From CAVWDI01 sp046259385 (lineage in GTDB: Bacteria; Chloroflexota; Anaerolineae; Anaerolineales; UBA4823): a stretch of DNA of 14,499 nucleotides. The DNA lies in the NCBI GenBank assembly GCA_046259385.1, contig JBJYWI010000188.1:1-14499 (forward strand), written 5' to 3'. Of this stretch, positions 1 through 6,936 are shown in pieces (within the stretch, counting starts at the first letter, position 1; each line of letters begins with the position of its first letter). The notes under the pieces were generated by a model. That model ran no database searches. It was not told the DNA's origin and saw nothing but the letters and a program-made list of their open reading frames with translations. The position numbers were made by a program, and so were the translations under genes.

Positions 1-443
1 TCACGCAGATCAGCCTGCTGCGGCCTCTGATCCAGAAATTCGGCGAGCGCCGTGTGCTGGTCATCGGCCAGATTGCCCTGATCATCGGTTTCTTTGGGAT
101 TGCCGTATTAACGGATGCTATCCTGGTGACGGTTTTGTTTGCCCCGTTTGCCTTTGGTCGGGGCTTGAGTGAACCCAGCATCCAATCCCTGGTCACGCGG
201 TTTCAATCGGTGGCAAAAAGCGGCACGTTGCTCGGGTTCTACCAATCTGCCAGAAGTCTGGCGTTGATCCTCGGCCCGATCTGGGCAGGATACGCGTACG
301 AAGCCATCAGCCCGCAGGCTGTATTTATCGTCGGCGGAATTATCATGATATTGGCGTTGGTATTTAGTCTGATTTTGCTTGGCATGGAGATCCCGGGTAA
401 GAAGCCAGCCTCATCGCCTGTCCCCAGCCGTCCTAGTGAGTGA
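1..443 (+). CDS. MFS transporter, C-terminal part (5' end outside window)
   Basis: The frame is open from base 3 and ends at TGA 441-443, so the start lies before the window; the GTG at 54 is internal. About 146 residues remain. They show hydrophobic helices separated by a short basic loop (QKFGERRV) at the cytoplasmic side, then the motif-rich stretch GRGLSEPSIQSLVTR and GFYQSARSLALILGPIWAG, a pattern typical of the second half of major facilitator superfamily drug/metabolite exporters. The last residues (after MEIPGKK) form a Pro/Ser-rich cytoplasmic tail. Substrate cannot be told from this fragment. The codons are clearly more G+C-rich than in the genes to the right, so this gene probably belongs to a different compositional neighbourhood. 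Family call is firm; subfamily is not. Confidence 0.85.
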   Translation, partial: TQISLLRPLIQKFGERRVLVIGQIALIIGFFGIAVLTDAILVTVLFAPFAFGRGLSEPSIQSLVTRFQSVAKSGTLLGFYQSARSLALILGPIWAGYAYEAISPQAVFIVGGIIMILALVFSLILLGMEIPGKKPASSPVPSRPSE

Positions 444-653
444 TTTTACTCCACTATTGGGTGTTCCAGTTCTGCATCCACCTTCGCAAACTCATCCCTT
501 CAGATCAAGCAGTTCTTTGGACGCGGATGACCCATGACAGACCCAATCACTACGATCTTCGTTCGCGGAATCCGCCTCCCCAATCATCAAGCACGCTATA
601 CTCTGTACGATGTCCAACAATTGAAGTGCAATCCTCTTTCTGGGATTATCAGC

Positions 654-897
654 AGCATAAATATTTAATCAGGAAGTTCCGTTCAGCTATTTCCAATTTA
701 AAGGTGGTAATTGTAGACCAACAAAGGTGATCAAGTTGTCACTCGCTACAAAGCAATTGGCACATACCAAGCTGAGCTAATGGGGATTCCTGCATCGGGT
801 TAAAAAGATTAGTGTTTCTATGAAGTACACTGCCACCATTACTGATGGTCAGGTTGCTGATGAGTGATGCAATTCGTTTTCGCTGGGAATGATTTGA
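654..897 (+). pseudogene. SnoaL-like ester cyclase remnant (two frameshifts, one nonsense)
   Basis: Read across three frames this region gives a continuous SnoaL/ester-cyclase-like C-terminal half. Frame one (654-725) reads RKFRSAISNLKVVIVDQQ; a 1-base shift at about 725 leads to GDQVVTRYKAIGTYQAELMG then IPASG (726-800); a second 1-base shift at 801 leads to KKISVSMKYTATITDGQVAD and E, then TGA 865-867 at the place where this family usually has the Trp of an EEW motif, and NSFSLGMI to the stop at 895-897. The family pattern (FRxAxPDLxVxIxDQ..GDxVxTRY..GTxxxEFMGIPxTGKxVxV..DGxxxEEW) is matched by eye from memory. The N-terminal half is not recognisable upstream (444-653), although small open frames exist there. 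Real protein is unlikely to be made; this is a decaying gene. Confidence 0.72.
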
Positions 898-1333
898 CCT
901 TTAGGCCACATCACTGATCCTTTGTAGGTTGTTTCTTGATTAATAAAGTTCTTTAAAGAATACTTGTGTTTTGCTAATAAAGTCTTTTTATCCTGAACAC
1001 AGTCAGATCATACGTGTCAAATTCGGGTTGAAATATTTATGTAGTTTTAAATAATGCGATTACTATTGAATTTGCCAAAAGTTTTAGAATCCACAGGTTC
1101 CCGTTATCTTAGATTTTCATAATGATTTTCACTTTATACAATTCCTATGCGTTCCAATAACAGCGACTTGGAATTGACTCATGCGTTGTATATGTTGGTT
1201 GATCAAAGTGTTTGCCTTATTTAATAAATGCAGATTTGAAAATCCTTGACTGCAATTCAATTTCAATCCTAAGGTACGTCTAGATGCCAATGTGATACAA
1301 TGAATTAGGTTGAAGGAGGGGGATAACAAAGTG

Positions 1334-1356
1334 CAAGACTCATAAAACGAGTCTTG
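1334..1356. repeat. Perfect 8-bp hairpin
   Basis: CAAGACTC (1334-1341), 7-base loop ATAAAAC, GAGTCTTG (1349-1356). There is no T-run on either side, so it is not a typical rho-independent terminator. It lies just after a purine-rich GGAGGGGGATAAC stretch. Function unknown; could be an operator or RNA leader structure. Confidence 0.45.
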
Positions 1357-1527
1357 AAAGTAAATCAACCAATTGGGGGACGAATGAAGATATAAAATTA
1401 TTTTATTATTTTTTGAGATCCTTCATTTTTCATGACGAATGTCTCCTAAACAATAAAATATATGTAAATTTCAAAGTGCGGCTAATGATCGGACGACTTT
1501 TGTCCACAAAGCCAGTCGCGCATTAGA

Positions 1528-1548
1528 AATGATTAATGAATAATCATT
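1528..1548. repeat. Perfect 8-bp AT-rich hairpin
   Basis: AATGATTA (1528-1535), loop ATGAA, TAATCATT (1541-1548). Located about 190 bases upstream of the sigma factor start. It is followed by CTCCCTG rather than T-rich sequence, so termination is unlikely; a protein-binding dyad for regulation of the downstream sigma/CarD genes is possible but unproven. Confidence 0.4.
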
Positions 1549-1738
1549 CTCCCTGTCGTATTGTCCGCAACGCTACACGAGATGAGTCAGGTGTTTTTTG
1601 AATGATATTTACATTAGATGAAGATATCCGTCATGCTAGCATTTTTATATATTTTCAAAAAACCTCTCTATTATGGCGTGAAGAATACTGGAACTTGTAT
1701 CTTGTATCAAAGTACAGAATCTGAACCAAACCGTCAAA

Positions 1739-2995
1739 ATGAACGCCGGTATAAATATGAATGAAACACATAAATATTCAATACTGATCAATATTGATGA
1801 AGAAAAATCATCAAATACTTTTACGCGACTAGAAGTATTAGGATCCAAAAAAGGTTATATTAATTACGAAGATGTAATCCAATTTTTTCCTGAAACTAAA
1901 CAAGATGTTGATTATCTGGATCAAATTTACACAGCCCTTCGAAATGTGGGAATCTCCTATGTTGAAGATGATAATCTCGATGATGCCTCCAATGCAGATT
2001 CAGCGGATGAAGAAAGCAATCTGGTCAATGACAATCAGTCAAGATCCATTGATGATGCATTCGCATCGAATATTGAAAGTGATAACTTGGTTGGATTATA
2101 TTTCAACGAAGCAGCGAGACATCCTTTATTGTCTCGTAGTGAAGAGGTAGATCTAGCAAAGAAGATCGAGTTAGGTCTGCAAGCCAGGAAGGAAATCACA
2201 GCTAATAAAAATATAACAAATAGAAGAAAGGAAGAACTTCTATTATTAATTGATGATGGGTTGGGCGCAACAGATAACCTAATCGCAGCAAATTCACGCC
2301 TGGTGATCAGCATCGCAAAAAAATACATAAATCGTGGGGTTCCCTTTTTAGATTTAATTCAAGAAGGGAACATTGGTCTGATGCGAGCTGTAAAAAAATT
2401 CGACTGCAAACGGGGTTATAAATTCAGCACATATGCCACATGGTGGATTCGTCAGTCCGTATCAAGGGCTCTGGCGGATCAAGGTCGTACCATCCGTTTA
2501 CCAGTCCATATGAATGACCAATTATCAAAGATAAGCCGAAATCAACATCAACTCAGACAGCAATTAGGCCGAGATCCTAAAGCATCCGAAATTGCTGAAG
2601 TGATGGGTTTAACTACAGATAAAATTCAGCAAATGTACAAAAGAACTCAATACACCTTGTCTCTTGATATGCCAGTCTCATTTGATCGTGAAAATGATTT
2701 TGGGGATTTCATTGAGGATAAAGAATCCGTTGATCCGTTTGAAGCAACGACCTTAATTTTGTTGAAAAAACATCTCGATGAAATTCTGGAATCATTATCT
2801 CCTAGGGAGTGCTTGATAATAAAACTACGATTCGGATTAACGAATGGAGAAACACATTCATTACAGGAAGTAGGATTAAAGTTTGGTATATCGCGTGAGC
2901 GCGTCAGACAAATTGAAGCCCAAGCGATGAAACGTCTACGCAATCCTAAAATCTTAACCAAACTGCGAAGTTACATTATTCAGCTAGAAACCTGA
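1739..2995 (+). CDS. RNA polymerase sigma factor, RpoD/sigma-70 type
   Basis: A 418-residue sigma-70 family protein that directs RNA polymerase to promoters. Residues 39-77 (YINYEDVIQFF...GISYVEDD) resemble region 1.1; an acidic linker follows (78-105); region 1.2 is DNLVGLYFNEAARHPLLSR (115-133); region 2 spans about 183-258 and includes the core-binding part DLIQEGNIGLMRAVKKFD and the -10 recognition part YATWWIRQSVSRAL; region 3 is about 259-340; region 4 (352-402) has LSPRECLIIKLRFGL and the -35 helix-turn-helix SLQEVGLKFGISRERVRQIE. There is no long non-conserved insert between 1.2 and 2, so it is shorter than the E. coli primary factor. The start is uncertain: ATG 1739 and ATG 1757 (MNETHKYS) both lack a clear Shine-Dalgarno. 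It may be an accessory (group 2) or one of several RpoD paralogues; it sits 60 bases before a CarD-like gene, likely in one operon. Confidence 0.95.
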   Translation: MNAGINMNETHKYSILINIDEEKSSNTFTRLEVLGSKKGYINYEDVIQFFPETKQDVDYLDQIYTALRNVGISYVEDDNLDDASNADSADEESNLVNDNQSRSIDDAFASNIESDNLVGLYFNEAARHPLLSRSEEVDLAKKIELGLQARKEITANKNITNRRKEELLLLIDDGLGATDNLIAANSRLVISIAKKYINRGVPFLDLIQEGNIGLMRAVKKFDCKRGYKFSTYATWWIRQSVSRALADQGRTIRLPVHMNDQLSKISRNQHQLRQQLGRDPKASEIAEVMGLTTDKIQQMYKRTQYTLSLDMPVSFDRENDFGDFIEDKESVDPFEATTLILLKKHLDEILESLSPRECLIIKLRFGLTNGETHSLQEVGLKFGISRERVRQIEAQAMKRLRNPKILTKLRSYIIQLET

Positions 2996-3027
2996 TACTA
3001 CAAATAAAGGTTTCCTCAAATTCAAAC

Positions 3028-3043
3028 TCGAATATAAATTCGA
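3028..3043 (+). repeat. Small AT-rich hairpin ahead of the CarD-like gene
   Basis: TCGAAT (3028-3033), loop ATAA, ATTCGA (3038-3043), immediately before the AAGGCGG ribosome-binding stretch of the CarD-like gene. Six perfect pairs. It could modulate translation coupling between the sigma and CarD-like genes, but it is short and may be chance. Confidence 0.3.
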
Positions 3044-3055
3044 AAGGCGGTAACA

Positions 3056-3574
3056 ATGGCAGAATTTACACCCATGTACTCAATTGGAGATACAGTGGTC
3101 CATCGCTTCTATGGTATTGGACATATAGATGGTATCGAAAACAAGCCATTGAATGGAGTTCAAGTTGAATGTTTCAGGGTTAATACTCCTAATAGCGTCT
3201 TTTGGTTTCCAACAGATAGTATAGATAATCCACGCATCCATCTCGTTGCGTCCCATGAACTTATTCAAGAGGCGATTGAAATAATTAAAAGCGTACCGAA
3301 TGATTTTGATGATGATCCAATTCTGTTGAATGAGCGAATTGACGATGTATGGGTAAACGGAGATATTCTAGCTGTCAGTAAACTAATCCGTGACCTGACC
3401 GTTTTGAAAGCAAAGAATAAACTAGGCCGATCACAAGATCAGGTACTCAACAATCTCATAGATTACTTATTAAGGGAATGGGCAGCAAGTTCAAAGGTTG
3501 ACATAAATTCAATCCGGCCAAAGCTGAGTGCTTATCTAGCAAGTAGCAAGAACAACTTTCAAAGCGTAAAATAA
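3056..3574 (+). CDS. CarD/CdnL/TRCF-like RNA polymerase-binding protein
   Basis: A 172-residue protein. The N-terminal 60 residues (YSIGDTVVHRFYGIGHIDGI, then VECFRVNTPNSVFWFP) match the CarD_CdnL_TRCF RNA polymerase interaction domain: a small beta barrel that binds the beta subunit, with the usual GD-VVH--YGIG start seen in CarD and in the Mfd/TRCF repair factor. The remainder (65-165) is predicted helical and resembles the CarD C-terminal part that contacts the upstream edge of the transcription bubble, with Trp at 99 and 142 as candidates for the minor-groove wedge. Start ATG 3056 has AAGGCGG upstream. Being next to an RpoD-type sigma gene suggests that the pair tunes promoter opening together. 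Length (about 160-170) is normal for the family. An alternative would be an uncharacterised regulator that shares only the CarD N-domain. Confidence 0.88.
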   Translation: MAEFTPMYSIGDTVVHRFYGIGHIDGIENKPLNGVQVECFRVNTPNSVFWFPTDSIDNPRIHLVASHELIQEAIEIIKSVPNDFDDDPILLNERIDDVWVNGDILAVSKLIRDLTVLKAKNKLGRSQDQVLNNLIDYLLREWAASSKVDINSIRPKLSAYLASSKNNFQSVK

Positions 3575-3743
3575 CAACATAATCTCATTTTTAGCTTGCG
3601 TTGTGTTTAAAATGATGCTTCACTCCTAAACCTTGGCTGTATGATCAGATTTTTAATACACTTAGAAAAAATGTGAAGTGAACACCACGATTTACTATCC
3701 TACTAATAACTCGACCTAAACAATATTATTAAAGGAATTTGTG

Positions 3744-4076
3744 ATGGATAAAAATCTACAATCGAAGAACGAGGAACAACATGAGCGGGCGGATACCGAA
3801 CGTCGAAAGAAAGAGGAATGGAAAACACGGCAGCAAGATCAAAAGTTGAAGGAACAACAACAAGAATATGAACGTAAACAAAGGCAGAATGAACGATTAC
3901 TGCTTGAGCAGAGACAAGAAGAGGAGCGCAGACAAAGGCAGAAAGAACAAGAACAATTGGAGTTGCAACAAGAACAGGGTAGAAAGTTAAGACAAAGGGA
4001 ACAAGAGGAACTGGATAAAAAACTGGAACAGGAAAGGAAGCTAAGGCAGAATCAGCGCGAACAATACAATAAATAG
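3744..4076 (+). CDS. Highly charged Q/E/R-rich coiled-coil protein, unknown function
   Basis: A 110-residue protein built almost only of Gln, Glu, Arg, Lys and Leu, with no Cys, Pro or Gly-rich break except one Gly near residue 77. Repeating segments such as QEYERKQRQNERLL, RRQRQKEQEQLE and LEQERKLRQNQREQ indicate one continuous alpha helix: a coiled coil or a stable single charged helix. The start is ATG 3744 with AAAGGAA seven bases upstream; a GTG three bases earlier is less likely. The coding strand is purine-rich, which leaves a long open frame on the opposite strand; that frame is a shadow. It lies between the CarD-like and cold-shock genes, separated by about 170 and 210 bases, so it may have its own promoter (TATTAT at 3724-3729 is a possible -10). 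I do not recognise a family. A role as a scaffold or spacer, or in binding nucleic acid or RNA polymerase, is guesswork. Confidence 0.65.
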   Translation: MDKNLQSKNEEQHERADTERRKKEEWKTRQQDQKLKEQQQEYERKQRQNERLLLEQRQEEERRQRQKEQEQLELQQEQGRKLRQREQEELDKKLEQERKLRQNQREQYNK

Positions 4077-4178
4077 AAATCAATCGGTGAAAGATGGAAA
4101 TACAGCAATAAGTGTTGAAATAGCAAAATACTAAACAGAAACTCTAATGATAATATTACATTTTATAATGATTATGTG

Positions 4179-4187
4179 TGCTAGAAT
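4179..4187 (+). promoter_or_regulatory. Candidate extended -10 promoter of the cold-shock gene
   Basis: TG (4179-4180), one base, TAGAAT (4182-4187) gives an extended -10 element; no good -35 hexamer lies 16-18 bases upstream, which is tolerated by extended -10 promoters. Transcription from here would leave a 5' leader of roughly 90 bases before the cold-shock start, in line with the long leaders of cold-inducible csp messages. Confidence 0.4.
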
Positions 4188-4285
4188 AAGAGGCTTGATT
4201 AACATTTGTTCTAAAAATAGAGAGATATCTTTTGATTTGGAACCCGTGTTTTAACTCGCAAAATCTATGAAAGGAGTTCCAGATC

Positions 4286-4495
4286 ATGTCAGAAAAACAA
4301 CAAGGTACTGTAAAATGGTTCAATGGTAGCAAAGGCTACGGTTTCATTGAACGTGAAGATGGCGAAGATCTATTCGTCCATTACAATTCTATCTTAGGCG
4401 ATGGATACCGTAACTTAAATGAAGGACAACAGGTCGAATTTACTGTTGTGCAAGGCCAAAAAGGCCCACAGGCGCAAGACGTAATGGTCATTTAA
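4286..4495 (+). CDS. Cold-shock protein (CspA family)
   Basis: A 69-residue single cold-shock domain. It has the start GTVKWFNGSKGYGFI with RNP1 (KGYGFI, residues 16-21) and RNP2 (DLFVHY, 28-33), the aromatic residues used to bind single-stranded RNA or DNA. Such proteins melt RNA secondary structure and act as transcription antiterminators or RNA chaperones in the cytoplasm. AAAGGAG about 10 bases ahead of ATG 4286 is a strong ribosome binding site. The length and motif order are fully typical. It is monocistronic: a strong terminator follows within 20 bases. Confidence 0.97.
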   Translation: MSEKQQGTVKWFNGSKGYGFIEREDGEDLFVHYNSILGDGYRNLNEGQQVEFTVVQGQKGPQAQDVMVI

Positions 4496-4514
4496 TAAAA
4501 TTCTGCAGAGAACG

Positions 4515-4552
4515 AAACAGGGCAGCGAGCACATTGCTGCCCTGTTTTTGTT
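4515..4552 (+). terminator. Rho-independent terminator after the cold-shock gene
   Basis: AAACAGGGCAGC pairs perfectly with GCTGCCCTGTTT around a 9-base loop (GAGCACATT), and is followed by TTGTTT. It ends the cold-shock transcript about 20 bases past its stop codon. Confidence 0.9.
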
Positions 4553-4630
4553 TCCCAAGTATTTATTGATCTATGAACATATTTACATTTCGAACTTCTA
4601 ATCTATGGAATTACATCTTTACAAACAATT

Positions 4631-4900
4631 TCATCCCCAAACTAACCAATTTCACCCCTGTTATCTAACCTTAAGATAGATAAAAACCGATCCATGGAAA
4701 ATTTGGATCGGTTTTTTGCATTTGTGCTCCTACGGTGAGCTGTTTCCTAAAGGTACCATAGTCACGAACTCCCGCGGTATTGAATTTTGATCAATTTTGC
4801 ACTGTTATTTCTTTCTTATAAAAAACCGAAGAAATAATTATTCATGATTGGAATGATAATTTCGACTCCATTATGGGTCAAGTCATGCCAGTGATACCTT
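4631..4900 (+). repeat. Dispersed intergenic repeat, copy A (with hairpin)
   Basis: First of three related intergenic elements (others at 11351-11616 and 13776-13953). Shared blocks in order: TCATCCCCAA (4631-4640; copies A and B only), a 12-bp hairpin (4682-4716; A and B only), CTACGGTGAGCTGTT (4730-4744), TAAAGGTA (4748-4755), ATAGTCAC-AACTCCCGCGGTA (about 4759-4779) and a tail GTCAAGTCATGCCAGTGATA (4878-4897). No open reading frame of note lies inside. It spans most of the gap between the cold-shock gene and the response regulator. An inverted pair TTATTTCTT (4805-4813) / AAGAAATAA (4829-4837) lies inside this copy. The element may be a non-autonomous mobile repeat or a structured RNA. Confidence 0.72.
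4682..4717. terminator. 12-bp hairpin with T-tract inside repeat copy A
   Basis: AAAAACCGATCC (4682-4693), 11-base loop, GGATCGGTTTTT (4705-4716). With A-tract on the left and T-tract on the right it has the form of a bidirectional rho-independent terminator. Copy B has the same 12-bp/11-base geometry with two compensated base-pair changes. Confidence 0.7.
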
Positions 4901-4991
4901 CCCAAATTTGAGTGTTCAAAAATTATTTCAATTCTAATTCCTAATCAAATGTTTAATTGGACAAGGTGCTGGTCAAAACATCCAGATTATT

Positions 4992-5005
4992 TGTTATAAA
5001 TAACA
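4992..5005. promoter_or_regulatory. Palindrome upstream of the response regulator gene
   Basis: TGTTAT-AA-ATAACA is a perfect 6+6 dyad, 70 bases ahead of the response regulator start and just before a possible -10 (TACAAT 5017-5022). It could be an operator. The expected -35 position overlaps the dyad but has no good hexamer. Confidence 0.35.
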
Positions 5006-5075
5006 TCAAAATACCATACAATGTAGAATATTTAGATTTAAAGTTGTTTTCAGTATGATGAACCAGGAGACTTAG

Positions 5076-5762
5076 ATGTCAAAACCCAAAATATTGGTGA
5101 TTGATGATGAGAAATCTGTTTGTGACCTTATACGAGCTTATTTAGAACCGGAAGGTTATCAAATCTATATTGCAAATGATGGTTTATCAGGTCTTAAAGC
5201 CGCACGTGCATATAATCCCGATTTGATTGTTTTGGACATAATGCTTCCGGGTATGGATGGAATTGAGCTTCTCACCCACCTCCGGAAAGAATCGGATGTA
5301 TATGTAGTAATGCTGACTGCTAAAACGGAAGAAGTGGACAAAATCATCGGTCTTTCTGTTGGTGCGGATGATTACATTACAAAACCTTTCAGTCCTCGGG
5401 AATTGGTTGCACGCATAAAAGCAGCCTTGCGGCGGATATACGGTCCGAAGGGTATTCCTTCAAGAAAAGTGCTTGCATTCAAACATATCCGAATTGATGC
5501 TGGCTCCCGCGAAGTCTGGTTAGAAGAGGAACCGATTGAGTTAACTGTAATCGAATTTGATATCCTGCAGACTTTGGCTGAACACAGAGGCATGGTTCTA
5601 AGCCGTGAGCAAATTATTGAGAGCGTTTGGGGTGCAGATTTTTATGGAGAACTGCGGGTGGTTGATGTACATATCGGTCATATTCGACAAAAGCTTGCTG
5701 ATGAGGATTTTATTTCAACTGTGCGCGGAGTAGGTTATAGATTTGAAGACAAGGATATCTAG
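5076..5762 (+). CDS. OmpR/PhoB-family response regulator
   Basis: A 228-residue DNA-binding response regulator. The receiver domain (4-118) has the acidic pair D10-D11, the phospho-acceptor D54 in IVLDIMLPGMDG, T81 in MLTAKT and K103 in ITKPFSPREL. The C-terminal winged-helix domain (about 130-225) has the usual ELTVIEFDILQTLAEHRGMV and the recognition-helix part VVDVHIGHIRQKL, ending in TVRGVGYRFE. AGGAG lies seven bases before ATG 5076. The kinase gene follows 2 bases after the stop, so the two are translated together. Its likely targets are the downstream SHOCT/CopB genes, ahead of which 11-base-spaced direct repeats occur. The signal is inferred from context to be copper or another metal, or envelope redox stress. 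Confidence 0.96.
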   Translation: MSKPKILVIDDEKSVCDLIRAYLEPEGYQIYIANDGLSGLKAARAYNPDLIVLDIMLPGMDGIELLTHLRKESDVYVVMLTAKTEEVDKIIGLSVGADDYITKPFSPRELVARIKAALRRIYGPKGIPSRKVLAFKHIRIDAGSREVWLEEEPIELTVIEFDILQTLAEHRGMVLSREQIIESVWGADFYGELRVVDVHIGHIRQKLADEDFISTVRGVGYRFEDKDI

Positions 5763-5764
5763 CC

Positions 5765-6904
5765 ATGCTTTCTTATATACGCAGTCATCTTGGAGTTAAA
5801 TTATTTCTATCTTATTTGATTGTAATACTGGTTGGAGTGATCGCCCTGGCGACGACTGTTGAATTCACTGCGCCTTCTGCCTTTGACCGCCACCTCGCCG
5901 CCATGAGCTCCATGATGTCGAATATGATAAAAGAAACCACCCTGAATTTGGAAGAAGATCTTTTCGAAAATTATAGGTCTGCGGTGACCGAATCGATGGC
6001 AATTGCCGCAGGGATAGCTGCTGCTGTTGCAGTTCTTGTAAGTGTCTTGATCACCCAACAGGTTATAGCCCCGGTCAGACACATGATGGAAGCCAGCCAA
6101 CGTATCGCTGAAGGGTATTATGATGAAAGGGTTCAGGTCAGAGGTGACCTTTCAAAACAGGACCAGGATGAATTGTCTTTACTTGCATTGAGCTTCAATC
6201 AGATGGCAACATCATTGCAGCAAACGGAAGAAATTCGAATGAGAATGATTGCTGACGTAGCCCATGAACTGCGCACGCCACTCACCACTATCAAAGGCAC
6301 AATGGAGGCCTTGATTGATGAAGTTGTCCAGCCTGAAAAGGAAATTTTTTATCAAATTCATACGGAGGCAGGTCGACTTCAGAATCTTGTCAAAGATTTG
6401 CAGGAATTGAGCCGGATTGAGGCTGGCGCTTACGAATTAAATATTCAACCTCTGCCAGTTTCAGAACTATTAGATATGACAATCCCAAGGTTATCCATTC
6501 AATATAATGAAAAGAATGTCATTCTGGAAATTAATCTCAGTTCAGATCAATTCGTTGTAAATTCCGACCCCGACCGCACAGTGCAGATACTTATCAATTT
6601 GCTCGGCAATGCCCTTCAATATACACCGGAGGGAGGGCGGGTGAAATTGAATATTAAAAAGCAAGACCGAGAAATTCTGTTCTCTGTTATTGATACTGGG
6701 ATTGGTTTCACAGCTGAACATAAACCGCACTTATTCAAACGATTTTACAGGGTTGATAAATCCCGCTCCAGAATAGGCGGCGGAAGTGGGATTGGATTAA
6801 CAATCAGCAAATATCTGGTTGAAAAGCAGGGGGGACAAATTTGGGCAGAAAGCCCAGGGTTAGACAAAGGTTCAACATTCTCCTTTACGCTCCCAGAATC
6901 ATAA
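5765..6904 (+). CDS. Membrane sensor histidine kinase with short Met-rich loop
   Basis: A 379-residue kinase, partner of the regulator just upstream. Transmembrane helix 1 is about residues 11-31 and helix 2 about 77-97, leaving an extracytoplasmic loop of only about 45 residues. The loop has a His/Met cluster (H43, M47, M50, M51, M54) and acidic residues 63-68. A HAMP linker follows (98-150), then HisKA with H167 in VAHELRTPLTTIKG, and the ATPase domain with the N box NLLGNALQYTPEGG, G1 IDTGIGF (D310) and G2 GGGSGIGL. All catalytic motifs are present, so it should be active as kinase and probably phosphatase. The loop is too short for a folded PAS sensor; direct metal binding or sensing within the membrane is more likely. 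The copper link is an inference from the Met cluster and the adjacent CopB-type ATPase. Confidence 0.95.
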   Translation: MLSYIRSHLGVKLFLSYLIVILVGVIALATTVEFTAPSAFDRHLAAMSSMMSNMIKETTLNLEEDLFENYRSAVTESMAIAAGIAAAVAVLVSVLITQQVIAPVRHMMEASQRIAEGYYDERVQVRGDLSKQDQDELSLLALSFNQMATSLQQTEEIRMRMIADVAHELRTPLTTIKGTMEALIDEVVQPEKEIFYQIHTEAGRLQNLVKDLQELSRIEAGAYELNIQPLPVSELLDMTIPRLSIQYNEKNVILEINLSSDQFVVNSDPDRTVQILINLLGNALQYTPEGGRVKLNIKKQDREILFSVIDTGIGFTAEHKPHLFKRFYRVDKSRSRIGGGSGIGLTISKYLVEKQGGQIWAESPGLDKGSTFSFTLPES

Positions 6905-6936
6905 GTTTTATTGAGCCATAAATGCCAGTGATTTTT

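Larger units (their letters stand above)
898..1738. other. Intergenic region without recognised gene
   Basis: AT-rich stretch of about 840 bases between the ester-cyclase remnant and the sigma factor gene. Open frames here (for example minus strand 1129-1368) have no recognisable motif, no good ribosome binding site and non-coding-like composition. It contains a 12-base perfect palindrome TTCTTTAAAGAA (949-960) and two perfect hairpins listed separately (1334-1356 and 1528-1548). A possible extended -10 element (TGATACAAT, around 1291-1299) is seen but no matching -35, so no promoter is called. Confidence 0.5.

Noticed and set aside
534..668. 44-residue frame MTDPITTIFVRG... inside the same region
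   Set aside because: Looks somewhat protein-like but has no ribosome binding site, no recognised family and overlaps the decayed gene.
440..730. 96-residue plus-strand frame overlapping the MFS stop (GTGA)
   Set aside because: Only its last 25 residues resemble anything (the ester cyclase remnant), and the rest looks like translated non-coding sequence; no ribosome binding site.
1129..1368. 79-residue minus-strand frame
   Set aside because: No motif, no ribosome binding site, composition like non-coding DNA, and it covers the 1334-1356 hairpin.
3703..4083. 126-residue minus-strand frame rich in Val/Pro/Phe
   Set aside because: It is the antisense of the purine-rich coiled-coil gene, which has the better start and ribosome binding site.
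4712..4780. Integron attC site or CRISPR-like repeat as explanation of the CTCCCGCGGTA element
   Set aside because: No attC core-site pair (RYYYAAC/GTTRRRY) with the right arrangement and no regular repeat-spacer spacing.
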